The position numbers and the translations under genes are program-made. A DNA stretch of 64,000 nucleotides from Halorussus limi (GTDB lineage Archaea; Halobacteriota; Halobacteria; Halobacteriales; Haladaptataceae), in contig NZ_CP096659.1 of the NCBI RefSeq assembly GCF_023238205.1, positions 310,001 to 374,000 on the forward strand, read 5' to 3'. The notes under the pieces are model-generated. The model was not told where the DNA came from and made no database searches. It worked only from the letters and a program-made list of their open reading frames with translations. Below are positions 28,776 to 37,424 of the stretch, piece by piece. Each line of letters opens with the position of its first letter. Position 1 is the stretch's first letter.

Positions 28776-30227
28776 ATGGCTTCACTCGACTTCGAACCGC
28801 TGACGTACGGAGAACTGTCGCCCGAGCGGCGGCCGACGCTGGCGCAGGCGCTCGTGCCCGTACTCGGCGTCATCGTCTTCCTCGGCATCGGGTCGGGGTA
28901 TCTCAAACTCGCGCCCCACGGTCCGCTGCTCTGGAGTATCGTGCTGACTGGACTCGTCGGCTACTACTGGATGGACCTCTCGTGGGAGGAAATCTACGAC
29001 GGTATCGCCGACAGCCTCCTGATGGGACTACAGGCGCTGCTCATCCTGTTCACCATCTACGCGCTCATCGCTACGTGGGTTAGCTCCGGGACCATACCGG
29101 GGCTGATGTACTACGGGCTGTCGATTCTCACCCCGAAGGTATTCCTCCCCGCGACCGCGATTCTCGCCGCGGCCGTCGCGTTCTCCATCGGGTCGTCGTG
29201 GACGACCGCCGGGACGCTCGGCGTCGCGTTCATCGGTATCGGTTCGGGCCTCGGTATCCCCGAACCGATGACCGCCGGTGCGATTCTGAGCGGGGCGTAC
29301 GCGGGCGACAAGCAGTCGCCGCTCTCGGACACGACCAACCTCGCGGCCGCGGTCACGAACACCGACCTCTACGACCACATCCGGGCGATGCGCACGGGAA
29401 CCGCCATCGCGCTGGGTATCTCGCTGATACTCTACGCCGCTCTCGGTCTCCGCGCGGGCGGAGCGATTCCCGAGGGACAGGTCGCCGAGATTCAGGGCGC
29501 ACTCGCGGGTACCTACAACCTCTCGCCGCTCGTGTTCCTCCCGCTGGTCGTCACCTTCGGCCTCGCGCTCTACGGCTACCCCGCGCTCCCCTCGCTCGTC
29601 GCGGGGGTCTTCGCGGGCGTGTTCACCACCATCCTCGTGCAGGGCGCCGGCTTCACGGCCGCGTGGGACGTGTTCCTCAACGGGACCGCCCCCGAAACCG
29701 GCACTAAGTTGGTCAACGACCTGCTGGCCGCCGGTGGTCTCTCGGGGTCGGCGTGGACTATCACCGTCGTCGTCGCCGCGCTCTCGCTGGGCGGTCTGCT
29801 CGAAGGACTCGGCATCCTCGCGGTGCTGGCTCACCATCTCGCGGAGGGAATCCGGAGCAGGACCGGACTGGTCGTCAGTTCGGGCGTCTCCGCGATTCTG
29901 GTCAACCTGTTCAGCGCCCAGCAGTACATGGCTATCGTGATTCCGGGGATGACGCTGCGCAACCTCTACGACGAGTACGATCTAGAGAGCAGCGACCTCT
30001 CCCGTGCGGTCGAGGCCGCGGGGACGCCGACGGGGGCGCTCATCCCGTGGCACGCCGGCGGGGTGTACATGGCCTCGGTGTTCGGCGTCTCGACGATGGC
30101 GTACTTCCCGTACTACTTCTTCGCCTTCCTCTCGCCGCTCGTCCTGTTCGCCATGGCGCTGACCGGCCGCGCCACCACCCCGAAGAACACCGCCGACTCG
30201 TCGGCGGCCGCGTCGGCCGACGACTGA
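28776..30227 (+). CDS. nhaC: NhaC-family Na+/H+ antiporter
   Basis: Antiporter of 483 aa with about 12 helices. Family hallmarks are ATWVSSGTIPGLMYYG, AVAFSIGSSWTTAGTLG and the highly conserved SGAYAGDKQSPLSDTTNLA. The N-terminus ELSPERRPTLAQALVPV and C-terminal soluble tail are typical. It should export Na+ in exchange for protons, as haloarchaea need at high salt. It is a different subgroup from the truncated NhaC at 1-1134. Leaderless spacing to a TATA box at 28743-28751. Confidence 0.92.
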   Translation: MASLDFEPLTYGELSPERRPTLAQALVPVLGVIVFLGIGSGYLKLAPHGPLLWSIVLTGLVGYYWMDLSWEEIYDGIADSLLMGLQALLILFTIYALIATWVSSGTIPGLMYYGLSILTPKVFLPATAILAAAVAFSIGSSWTTAGTLGVAFIGIGSGLGIPEPMTAGAILSGAYAGDKQSPLSDTTNLAAAVTNTDLYDHIRAMRTGTAIALGISLILYAALGLRAGGAIPEGQVAEIQGALAGTYNLSPLVFLPLVVTFGLALYGYPALPSLVAGVFAGVFTTILVQGAGFTAAWDVFLNGTAPETGTKLVNDLLAAGGLSGSAWTITVVVAALSLGGLLEGLGILAVLAHHLAEGIRSRTGLVVSSGVSAILVNLFSAQQYMAIVIPGMTLRNLYDEYDLESSDLSRAVEAAGTPTGALIPWHAGGVYMASVFGVSTMAYFPYYFFAFLSPLVLFAMALTGRATTPKNTADSSAAASADD

Positions 30228-30257
30228 ATTCGGGTCGCCCGCCGCCGACATCCCCGG

Positions 30258-31052
30258 TCAGTCGGCCTTCGCCGGACCGTCCGGTTCGTGTTCGACGCCC
30301 GGGATGTTGCCGACGGCCGTCTCGCCGTCGCCCTCGCCCGAGGCGATGCCGCTGGTGATGATGGTCCGGATTCCCTCCTCGACGGTCATGTCCACGTCGT
30401 AGACCCGGTCTTCCGGGATGTGAGCGAGGTAGCCGCCCATTACGGGGTTGGGCGCGAACGGGAGGAACATCGCCACGAGGTCCTCCTCGCCGACCGCATC
30501 TCCGATGGCCTCCGGGGAGTCGGCCGTCTCGAAACCGAGGATGTACGACCCCTCGCGGGGGTACTCCACGACCTTCACGTCCTCGAAGTTCTCGGCCTCG
30601 CTCCCGAGCATCGCGTCGCCGACCCGCCGAAAGCTCTTGTAGACGGTGCCGACGCCCGGGATTTCGGCCAGCGCCGAATCGACCGCGACCACGAGGCGCT
30701 CGCCGTACCGGACGTGCGCGAGGCTACCGACGCCCACGATACTTCCGAGCAGAACCGTCACCGCGACGAGTTCCGGGACGTACTCGAACACCGCGCTGTA
30801 GATACCCAACTCCGCGAAGAACTGGCCGAGCCACAGCGACCGGAGGAAACTGACCAGACCGGTCCACTCCAGGACCGCGACCACCGGCGCGAACGCCCCC
30901 GCGATGAACTCGACTATCGTCGCCAGCACCCAGACGGTCACCACGAGCGGAACGATAATCGCGATGCCCGTCACGACAACGCTGAGCAGTCCGTCGTAGA
31001 GCAGTTCGCCGGTCTCGCGCGCCGTCTCCGCAGGTGTCTCGGCGTCCCCCAT
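30258..31052 (-). CDS. DUF502-family membrane protein
   Basis: Protein of 264 aa from the ATG at 31052 (a GTG- or ATG-start nine bases earlier is possible). Two hydrophobic helices (about 20-45 and 75-100) flank a loop, then the characteristic DUF502 stretch EIPGVGTVYKSFRRVGDAML and FVPxAPNPVMGG-like motif (FLPFAPNPVMGGYLAHIPE). A short acidic tail ends the protein. Function unknown; the family is widespread in bacteria, plants (as LCV-like) and archaea. TATA-like CTTTTATCG lies 27-35 bases upstream. Confidence 0.87.
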   Translation of the reverse strand: MGDAETPAETARETGELLYDGLLSVVVTGIAIIVPLVVTVWVLATIVEFIAGAFAPVVAVLEWTGLVSFLRSLWLGQFFAELGIYSAVFEYVPELVAVTVLLGSIVGVGSLAHVRYGERLVVAVDSALAEIPGVGTVYKSFRRVGDAMLGSEAENFEDVKVVEYPREGSYILGFETADSPEAIGDAVGEEDLVAMFLPFAPNPVMGGYLAHIPEDRVYDVDMTVEEGIRTIITSGIASGEGDGETAVGNIPGVEHEPDGPAKAD

Positions 31053-31138
31053 CCGTACCACAACAACTCAGTAATCGATAAAAGCGATTGTGGCGGAATC
31101 GCAGGGTAAGGCGACCCTACTCCGCCTATACGCAGATT

Positions 31139-32179
31139 CTACTCGATTCGCGCGCCGGTCCCCGGTCGGTCGAGTCCGGCGAGGTCGATGTTCCCCTCGG
31201 GCATCGGAACGCCGTCGTATGGGTCCTCGTCCAGCAGGAGCGACCCGTCGAGGTCGGCGTAGTCGAGCAGGGGCGCGAGGTGGGCCGCCGCCGAAATCGC
31301 GGCGTTCGTCTCTACCATGCACCCGAGCATGACCTCCAGTCCGTGGGCGCGAGCGGTGTGAATCATGCGCTTGGCCTCGCGCAGGCCGCCGCACTTCATC
31401 AGTTTCAGGTTGGCGATGTCCACGCTGCCCGCGATTCGCGGCACGTCCGCGAGCGTCACGCACGACTCGTCGGCCGCGATGGGCAGGACCGACCGGTCGC
31501 GGACGAACTTCAGCCCCTCGGGGTCGTCGGCCGAGACGGGTTGCTCCACGAATTCGAGGTCGTACTCCGCGAGTCGGTCTATCTTCCGGACCGCCTCGCG
31601 GGGCGACCACGCCTCGTTGGCGTCCACCCGAATCGTGGCCTCGGGCGCGGCCTCGCGCACCGTCGAGATTATCTCCTCGTCGCGGTCGGTGCCGACCTTG
31701 ACCTTGAGGACCGAGTACCCCCGCTCGACGGCGGTCTCGGTCTTCTCGCCCATCCGCTCGGTGGTGTCGATGCCGATGGTGTAGGAGGTCGGGACCGACT
31801 CCGCGGGGTCGAGTCCCCAGTAGCGATAGAGCGGGAGGTCGGCGCGCTTGGCCGCCAAGTCGTGGAGCGCGACGCTGACCGCGCATCTGGCGGCCGGGTT
31901 GCGCGCGACCGTCTCCTCCATGCGGCGCTCGATTCGGTCGAGTTGGTGGGGGTCGCCGACCTCCGCCACGACGTCGAGCAGGTCGGGCAGGACCGCCTCG
32001 ACGGTCGCGGCGGTCTCGCCGTAGTGTTCCGAGGGCGCTGCCGCGCCGACGCCCTCGTTGCCCTCGCCGTCGGCGACCCGGACCACGACGTTCTCGGCGG
32101 TCTCCTGCGTGCCCCGCGAGATGGTGAAGGCGTCTTCGAGCGGGAGCGAGACCCGCTCGAACGCGGTTTCGAGGCTCAC
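31139..32179 (-). CDS. dipeptide-epimerase/N-acyl amino-acid racemase-like enolase superfamily enzyme
   Basis: Enolase-superfamily enzyme of 346 aa starting at GTG. All catalytic residues of the L-Ala-D/L-Glu epimerase group are present: Lys159 and Lys161 (LKVKVG), metal ligands Asp186 (RVDANEAW), Glu212 (FVEQP) and Asp237 (AADES), and Lys262 (LMKCGGL). Its GTG overlaps the TGA of the DUF1611 gene by four bases. In marine bacteria a homologous pair (DgcN and DgcA) converts D-glutamate to L-glutamate through N-acetyl intermediates, so this may racemise N-acetyl-glutamate instead of a cell-wall dipeptide, which archaea lack. Confidence 0.88.
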   Translation of the reverse strand: MSLETAFERVSLPLEDAFTISRGTQETAENVVVRVADGEGNEGVGAAAPSEHYGETAATVEAVLPDLLDVVAEVGDPHQLDRIERRMEETVARNPAARCAVSVALHDLAAKRADLPLYRYWGLDPAESVPTSYTIGIDTTERMGEKTETAVERGYSVLKVKVGTDRDEEIISTVREAAPEATIRVDANEAWSPREAVRKIDRLAEYDLEFVEQPVSADDPEGLKFVRDRSVLPIAADESCVTLADVPRIAGSVDIANLKLMKCGGLREAKRMIHTARAHGLEVMLGCMVETNAAISAAAHLAPLLDYADLDGSLLLDEDPYDGVPMPEGNIDLAGLDRPGTGARIE

Positions 32180-33207
32180 AGAATCGCCTCCAGGACCGCG
32201 TCGATGCCGTCGTCGTCCGCGTCGCCGAACCGAACCGGGTCGGTCGCGGGCGCGTCGAGTTCGTCGGCGAAGGTCTCGACCGCGTCGCGGGCCGCGGCAT
32301 CGTCGGCGATCTCCCACGTGTTGAGCGCGCCGGCGACGACTTCGGTCTCGTGGACCGGCCGGGCGAGGTCCTCGTAGAGGTCCACGTAGTCGGCCAGCGG
32401 CGGGACGGCGGTGTCCTCGTAGCCGTGGATGGCCTCGCGGCCCGCCTCGTGGCAGAGGACCAGTCTGTCGGCCATCGACCCGTGGAGGATACCGCACGTG
32501 ACCGCCGAGTAGGCCGGGTGGACGATGCTCCCCTGCCCCTCCACGAAGAGGTAGTCGTGGTCGTCGCCTCGCTCCAGAATCATCTCCTCGACCGCTCCCG
32601 CGGTGAAGTCCGAGACGACGCGGTCGATGGGAGTGCCCCAGTTCTCTATCATGATGCCGGTCTGGCCGGTGGGGACGAACCCGACGTCGGCGCCGCGCTC
32701 GCGGGCCGCCTCCAGCAGTTCCATCGTGGCGGTCATCTTCCCGACCGAGCAGTCGGTGCCGACCGTGAGGACGACCTCCGCCTCGACTTCGTCGGCGACG
32801 CCCTGCGCGACCGAGAGGTCCTCCGGGGGCCTGCGCACGTCCCAGATGTCGGCGTCGTTCTCGTCGGCGAGGCGCGCGAACTCCTCGTCGTCTTCGAGGA
32901 AGTAGTGGAGGCCCGAAATCAGGTCGCACCCGCGCTCCAGGGCGGTGGTCACGTCCGAGCGCCACGACTCGTCGAACCCGCCGCCGATGGGCGCGATGCC
33001 GACGATGAGCGCGTCCACCTCGGGCGCGTCGGCCATCTCGGCGACGATGGGCGCGTCCTGCACGTCGTCCACGAAGTCCGAGACCCGCTTCCCGGCGTTG
33101 TCGCGGTCGAGGACCGCCTCGACCTCGTAATCGGCGTAGCGCAACAGGCCGACCGCGGTCTTCGCGCGGTCGGGAAACTTCTCGTGTGCGAGTACGGCGA
33201 CTCTCAT
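32176..33207 (-). CDS. DUF1611 P-loop protein (DgcN-like, candidate D-glutamate N-acetyltransferase)
   Basis: Protein of 343 aa. An N-terminal Rossmann-like domain (about 1-140) is followed by a P-loop-like segment VGTDCSVGKMTATMELLEAA and the conserved VPTGQTGIMI and LFVEGQGSIVHPAYSAVT, hallmarks of DUF1611. Bacterial DgcN of this family acetylates D-glutamate. Translation is coupled to the downstream enolase-superfamily gene by a GTGA overlap, reproducing the bacterial dgcN-dgcA order. Transfer of that function to haloarchaea is inference. Confidence 0.82.
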   Translation of the reverse strand: MRVAVLAHEKFPDRAKTAVGLLRYADYEVEAVLDRDNAGKRVSDFVDDVQDAPIVAEMADAPEVDALIVGIAPIGGGFDESWRSDVTTALERGCDLISGLHYFLEDDEEFARLADENDADIWDVRRPPEDLSVAQGVADEVEAEVVLTVGTDCSVGKMTATMELLEAARERGADVGFVPTGQTGIMIENWGTPIDRVVSDFTAGAVEEMILERGDDHDYLFVEGQGSIVHPAYSAVTCGILHGSMADRLVLCHEAGREAIHGYEDTAVPPLADYVDLYEDLARPVHETEVVAGALNTWEIADDAAARDAVETFADELDAPATDPVRFGDADDDGIDAVLEAIL

Positions 33208-33309
33208 GCGTGGTAGGTTGTCGGAGTGGGGCTTAAAACTCGGTGTGGCGGCACGGAGTGGTCGGCGAAGTGAACCGAAACGGACTCGAACGAGGGTACA
33301 GCGTCCGAC

Positions 33310-34611
33310 TCACTCCTCGACCGGCCCGGTCACGGCGGTTTCGGAGTCGAGCGGGTGCGCGGTGACCGCCGCGCCGAGGACCGCGACGACCGCGACGAGA
33401 CCGACGAGCGCGAGCGCCAGCGCGGGCGTCGTCGCGTCGGCGACGCGCCCGCCGACCAGCAGGAACGGGACCCGGACGAGCGCCGAGACGAAGGACACGG
33501 CGCTGAGGGTCGTCGCCCGGCCGACCGACTCCGCGCGGTCGTTCAGGTAGGCGCTGTGAATCGGGTGGACGACCTCCCGACAGGTCCGAAAGCCCACGAC
33601 CGCCGCGAGGGTCGCGCCGACGGCGACCGGTCCGCCGAGCGCGCGGGTGGCGACGACCGGGACCGCCATCGCGGTCCCGCCGAGACCGACGAGCGCCAGC
33701 AGGGCCGGAGTCGCTCCGAGCGCGTCGCGGAGCGCGCCGGCCCGGTCCACCGCCGCGGCCGAGAGCGCGGTGAACGCCGCGTAGAGACAGCCCAAGACGA
33801 CGAACTCCGGGAGCGCGACCCCGGCGACCGCGGCGGTGGTCCGCGGGAGGACGCCGACGACCACCGGTTGGAGGTAGTCGCCCGCGGCGACCGACGCTCC
33901 GGCGTAGACCGCCACGACGGCGACGACGGCGCGGAGGTCCGGCCGGGCGAGGAACCGCCGGACGACCGCGAGCGCGCGGCGCGGGCCGAGCGGGTCGTCG
34001 GCGTCGTCGCCGGAGTCGCTCGCCTCGCCGTCTCCGCCGCGGTACCGGGCGTTCCTCGGGAGCGAGGCGACGATTCCGACGCCGGACCAACTGAGCGCGG
34101 CGGCGCAGACGAACGGAACCCGAGGGTCGAGGACGTACAGCAGGCCGCCCGCGACCATCGTCGTCGCCGTCACCCAGAGCCGGAGCGCCGAACCGCGGCT
34201 CTCGACGTCGGCGTAGCGGTCGGCCGCGCCCTCCTCGTCCAGCACGTCGTAGAGCCACGCTTGGGTGCTCCCCGACTGGAACGCCGCGCCGAGGCCGGTG
34301 ACGACGAAGACGGCGACGATTGGGGCCGTCGAGCGCGCGAAGAACCACGACGAGATGCCGACCGCGAACAGCGACTGACTCAGCAGGAGGCTCCACCTGC
34401 GGCCGAGTCGGTCGCCGACGTAGCCGCTCGGCACCTCGCCGAGGAGCGTGACCGCGGCCATCGCCGACCCGCCGAGCGCGAGGTCGGTGAAGGTCACGCC
34501 CCGATTCACGAGGAAGACGTTCAGGAACGGCGCGACGAAGCCGATTGCGCTGACACACCGGTAGGCGTAGTAGGTCAGCACGGCCCGCCGGAGGTCGTTC
34601 ACCGCGACCAC
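33310..34611 (-). CDS. MFS transporter
   Basis: Major-facilitator membrane protein of 433 aa starting at GTG. Twelve helices can be placed in two halves joined by a hydrophilic loop around residues 190-215 (GGDGEASDSGDDADDPLG). The signature between helices 2 and 3 reads GYVGDRLGRRWSLLL, fitting the MFS motif A pattern G-x-x-x-D-R-x-G-R-R. FLVNRGVTFTDLALGGS resembles haloarchaeal drug- or sugar-type exporters. Substrate unknown. Single gene. Confidence 0.85.
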   Translation of the reverse strand: MVAVNDLRRAVLTYYAYRCVSAIGFVAPFLNVFLVNRGVTFTDLALGGSAMAAVTLLGEVPSGYVGDRLGRRWSLLLSQSLFAVGISSWFFARSTAPIVAVFVVTGLGAAFQSGSTQAWLYDVLDEEGAADRYADVESRGSALRLWVTATTMVAGGLLYVLDPRVPFVCAAALSWSGVGIVASLPRNARYRGGDGEASDSGDDADDPLGPRRALAVVRRFLARPDLRAVVAVVAVYAGASVAAGDYLQPVVVGVLPRTTAAVAGVALPEFVVLGCLYAAFTALSAAAVDRAGALRDALGATPALLALVGLGGTAMAVPVVATRALGGPVAVGATLAAVVGFRTCREVVHPIHSAYLNDRAESVGRATTLSAVSFVSALVRVPFLLVGGRVADATTPALALALVGLVAVVAVLGAAVTAHPLDSETAVTGPVEE

Positions 34612-34960
34612 CGCCGGTCGTGGCGACTACCGGTCCGCGGTCGCTGACGCGTCGTCTCCGGGAAGCGATACCGTCGAGTCGAACTGCGAGTGTGGCGGAA
34701 CATCTGGCGTGACGTGGGAAACAGTCTCGACGCCGGCCGCCGCCGGAAGTGTCGAAGCCGAAAGCTGGCGGTCCCGCGTCGTCGGGGCTACGGTCGGAGC
34801 GTCACGCCGCGTTCGACATGTCGGCGACTTCCGCCGAGAGCGGCAAAAAGGTACTCCACGTGTGAGGTGTGGTCTCACGGCACTCGGGCGAAGTCGGGAG
34901 AGTTAACGGTGGGTATAGAATGCTCTCAACAATATTTCTCCACCGTTGAAAAATCCACAG
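34612..34960. other. gene-free stretch
   Basis: No convincing gene. The open frames in it are Arg/Thr/Ser-rich. An AT-rich block near 34915-34950 (agaatgctctcaacaatatttc region) lies downstream of the PHP-domain gene and upstream of nothing obvious in the right direction. Confidence 0.45.
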
Positions 34961-35722
34961 TCAGGTGTCAGTGCGAGCGTCGCCCGCCTCCGGTTCGCGC
35001 GGCGGCGGCGCGTTCTCGTCCTCGCCCGGCGGCGTCCCGAGTCCCGGCGGTTCCGGCGCGGGGTGTTCCAGCCAGCCCTTCTGGCCGTGAATCGCCTTGT
35101 ACGCTCGGCGGAGCAACTGCTGAGAGGGACTGCGGTCCACGCGGGGTTCGACCCGGCCGTCCCGAATCGCGGCCGTGAGGCTCTCGGGCGTGAGTTCGTC
35201 GGCCTCGATTTCGGTGTAGGCCCGCCCGACCTCGACGGGGTAGTGGGCGTCGCTCCCGCCGACCAGCGGCAGGTCGCGGGCCTCGGCCAACTGCTCGACC
35301 CACTCGGCGGGGTCGGTCCCCTTGCCGTTGACCTCGACCGCGTCGAAGTCGGCGTCGGCCTCCCGGACGGTGCTGTTGCGGAACGGGTGGGCGATGATGG
35401 CCGCGCAGTCGCGGTCGTGGGCCAACTCGACCACCTGCGTCGGCGTGAGTTCGCCCTCCGGCGTGCGCGCCGGCGGGTCGGGGCCGACGACGAGCGCGTG
35501 GCCCCGTGTCGTCGTGACCTCGATGCCGGGCAGCACCGCGAACGACTCGCCGCCGAGGTCGAACTCGCGGTAGTAGTCGTGGTTGGTCGTGACGACCGCG
35601 TCGAGATCCCGGTACCGGGCGGTCCGCGCGAGCAGGCGCGCCCCCACGGGGTCGAACGCGCGTCCGAGGGCGGGAACGCCGTGGAAGAACCGAGTGTGGG
35701 TGTGAAGGTCGACGGTGAACAT
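34961..35722 (-). CDS. PHP-domain phosphoesterase
   Basis: Cytoplasmic metal-dependent phosphoesterase of 253 aa. PHP motifs in order: VDLHTHTRFF, VVTTNHDYY, PGIEVTT, AAIIAHPFRN and GGSDAHYPVEVGR. The C-terminal 60 residues form a Pro/Glu-rich acidic tail. PHP proteins include histidinol phosphatases and nucleotide 3'-5' phosphatases; this one's substrate is unknown. The ATG at 35722 is preferred because the frame upstream is arginine-rich and non-coding. A CCGATAACC box lies about 28 bases upstream. Confidence 0.85.
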   Translation of the reverse strand: MFTVDLHTHTRFFHGVPALGRAFDPVGARLLARTARYRDLDAVVTTNHDYYREFDLGGESFAVLPGIEVTTTRGHALVVGPDPPARTPEGELTPTQVVELAHDRDCAAIIAHPFRNSTVREADADFDAVEVNGKGTDPAEWVEQLAEARDLPLVGGSDAHYPVEVGRAYTEIEADELTPESLTAAIRDGRVEPRVDRSPSQQLLRRAYKAIHGQKGWLEHPAPEPPGLGTPPGEDENAPPPREPEAGDARTDT

Positions 35723-35802
35723 TATCGGAGAGAGGAGCGAGAGCCGGTTATCGGTTGGGGCAGACGAGTCCCGACCCGGGCGACCGACCGGAGCGCAACT
35801 CC

Positions 35803-36633
35803 CTACGGGCCGGGCCGCAGAATCAGCCACGCGAGGAAGACGACGACGCCGCCGAGACCGGTACTCATCACGGCCCGCGCCCGGAGTCGGTCGAGCAGGT
35901 CGTGGGCGTCGTCGGTAATCTGGGCCACCTCGTACACCTCGCCGCCGAGTTCGCACCGCGGCAGGAAGTCCATCGCGACGTGGAGAAACACGCCCGCCGC
36001 GAACCCGAAGACGACGGCGTTGACCGGGTCGCTCGACGGGAGTCGCAGGAACGCGGCCGGAATCGCGGTCAGGCCGACGCCCGCCGCGGGGAGCAGGAGG
36101 ACCGACACCGGCTTGCCCGCCCGGCGGAGTCGGTCGGCCGCGGCGTAGCCCGCGGGACCCTTGTGGGAGACGATGGCGAGTCCGAGCAGGAGTCCGAGGT
36201 CCGTCATGTTCCCGTAGACGAGACCGATGATGGACCCCGCGGCGAACGAGTGGGCGGTCAACTCCGCGGCGGTGTGGTCGAAGGGGAGTTCCATGTGGGT
36301 CGCCCGGTGGCCGAGCGTGTGGGCCGAGAAGCCGACGAGGACGCCGAGCGCGATGCCGAAGCCGCCGAACTTCGGGTGGTGGTCGATGGCCCCCGGCACG
36401 ACGAACACGGCCGCGCTGGTTATCATCGCGCCGCTGGCGAGGCCGTAGCCCCACACCAACCGCCCGGCGTCGGTCGTCGCGCCGGTCCGCTCGCCCACCA
36501 GCGCCGCGCCCGCCATCGCGGCGAACGCCACCCACGCGATGGCCGCGACCTTGGGCGCGTCCGCCCAGAACGCGAACGGCGTGAGCGCGACGAGTGCGAC
36601 CGGACCGGCGAGACCGAGACGAGAGATTCGCAT
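35803..36633 (-). CDS. ZIP-like membrane protein with degenerate metal-site motifs
   Basis: Membrane protein of 276 aa with about eight helices and the layout of a ZIP metal transporter. The two metal-binding helices are altered: the usual HN-x-PEG of TM4 reads AHSFAAG, and TM5 reads SHKGPAG, losing Asn and Glu ligands while keeping the histidines. The central loop between TM3 and TM4 is short (ATHMELPFDHTAAEL). Transport of Zn or Fe is therefore uncertain. A TATA-like CTTATTAAT sits about 26 bases before the ATG. Divergent from the lipoprotein gene at 36769. Confidence 0.7.
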   Translation of the reverse strand: MRISRLGLAGPVALVALTPFAFWADAPKVAAIAWVAFAAMAGAALVGERTGATTDAGRLVWGYGLASGAMITSAAVFVVPGAIDHHPKFGGFGIALGVLVGFSAHTLGHRATHMELPFDHTAAELTAHSFAAGSIIGLVYGNMTDLGLLLGLAIVSHKGPAGYAAADRLRRAGKPVSVLLLPAAGVGLTAIPAAFLRLPSSDPVNAVVFGFAAGVFLHVAMDFLPRCELGGEVYEVAQITDDAHDLLDRLRARAVMSTGLGGVVVFLAWLILRPGP

Positions 36634-36654
36634 GTTGTTAAATCTAAAACTCGA

Positions 36655-36663
36655 ATTAATAAG
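36655..36663 (-). promoter_or_regulatory. TATA box of the ZIP-like gene
   Basis: attaataag on the plus strand (CTTATTAAT on the coding strand), centred about 26 bases before the ATG at 36633, suggesting a leaderless transcript. Confidence 0.55.
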
Positions 36664-36705
36664 CCCTCCGATTGCCGGACTCGCGCTCTGTGCGGAACTC
36701 GACCC

Positions 36706-36731
36706 GAGACTGAAAGGCGTCTTTCAGTCTC
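36706..36731. promoter_or_regulatory. perfect 11-bp inverted repeat, candidate operator
   Basis: gagactgaaag and ctttcagtctc are perfect inverse copies separated by four bases. The element sits in the 135-base gap between two divergent genes, just upstream of the TATA box (acttatcc, about 36739-36746) of the lipoprotein gene. A terminator is less likely because both flanking genes read away from it. Confidence 0.5.
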
Positions 36732-36738
36732 TTTAACA

Positions 36739-36746
36739 CTTATCCC
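36739..36746 (+). promoter_or_regulatory. TATA box of the lipoprotein gene
   Basis: acttatcc, centred about 27 bases before the ATG at 36769, directly after the inverted repeat. Confidence 0.55.
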
Positions 36747-36768
36747 GGCGGGTTCCGGAGTCGAACGT

Positions 36769-37422
36769 ATGACCGGACTTACACGACGCTCGGTCCTCGC
36801 GGCGGTCGGCGTCGGTCTCGCGTCCGCGGGTTGTCTCTCCGACGCCGGCGGTGTGGCCGCCGACCGGACGACGACCGGCGGTCAGACCCCCGAATCGTCC
36901 ACCGAGAGGACGACCCGGGAACCGCCCACCGAGAAGACGACCGGCGGGACGACCGACTCGGCGAGCGACCCGACCGAGACCGACGACACGAACGGCGACT
37001 GGATAGCCAAAGCCTCGAACACTCCCGAACCGGACCACGAAATCACCGTCGAGAACGAACTGTCCGGACCGCGGACGCTCCGAGTCGCGGTCGTCCGGGA
37101 GGCGACCGGCGAGACGGTCTTCGAGACGACCGAGGAGTTCCCGCGCGGCGAGTCTATCCTCTACAACCTCCGGGAGGCCGACCCCGACGGCGTCGAGCGG
37201 TTCCGAGTCTGCGCCGAACTGGTCGCGTCGAACGGGACCGCGACCGCGGCGGACACTCAGACCCCGGCGGACTCGAAGGCGGGTGCGACCGACGCACGGA
37301 CGACCGCGACCGACTCGCCGCGCCGTGACTGCGCGACCATCGCCACCAACGAGTGCCACGGCAACGCCCACGTCACTCTCCGAGAGGACGGGTCGCTGAG
37401 CATCGTCTACGCCATCTGCTGA
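36769..37422 (+). CDS. Tat lipoprotein with Thr-rich linker and cysteine-containing C-terminus
   Basis: Exported protein of 217 aa. Signal LTRRSVLAAVGVGLASAGC: twin arginines, hydrophobic core and lipobox. A Thr/Ser/Glu-rich linker (about 22-80) is followed by a small beta-domain (HEITVENELSGPRTLRVAVV). A second Thr/Ala-rich stretch leads to a C-terminal part with several cysteines (RRDCATIATNECHGNA and the final IVYAIC). No function recognised. Its stop TGA (37420-37422) lies two bases before the Agl23-like gene's ATG (37425), so both are probably one transcript. Promoter and inverted repeat described separately. Confidence 0.8.
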   Translation: MTGLTRRSVLAAVGVGLASAGCLSDAGGVAADRTTTGGQTPESSTERTTREPPTEKTTGGTTDSASDPTETDDTNGDWIAKASNTPEPDHEITVENELSGPRTLRVAVVREATGETVFETTEEFPRGESILYNLREADPDGVERFRVCAELVASNGTATAADTQTPADSKAGATDARTTATDSPRRDCATIATNECHGNAHVTLREDGSLSIVYAIC

Positions 37423-37424
37423 CG

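Noticed and set aside
34627-34878. An 83-codon minus-strand frame in the gap between the MFS and PHP genes
   Set aside because: Product is Arg/Thr/Ser/Pro-rich without hydrophobic core and has no promoter-like sequence.
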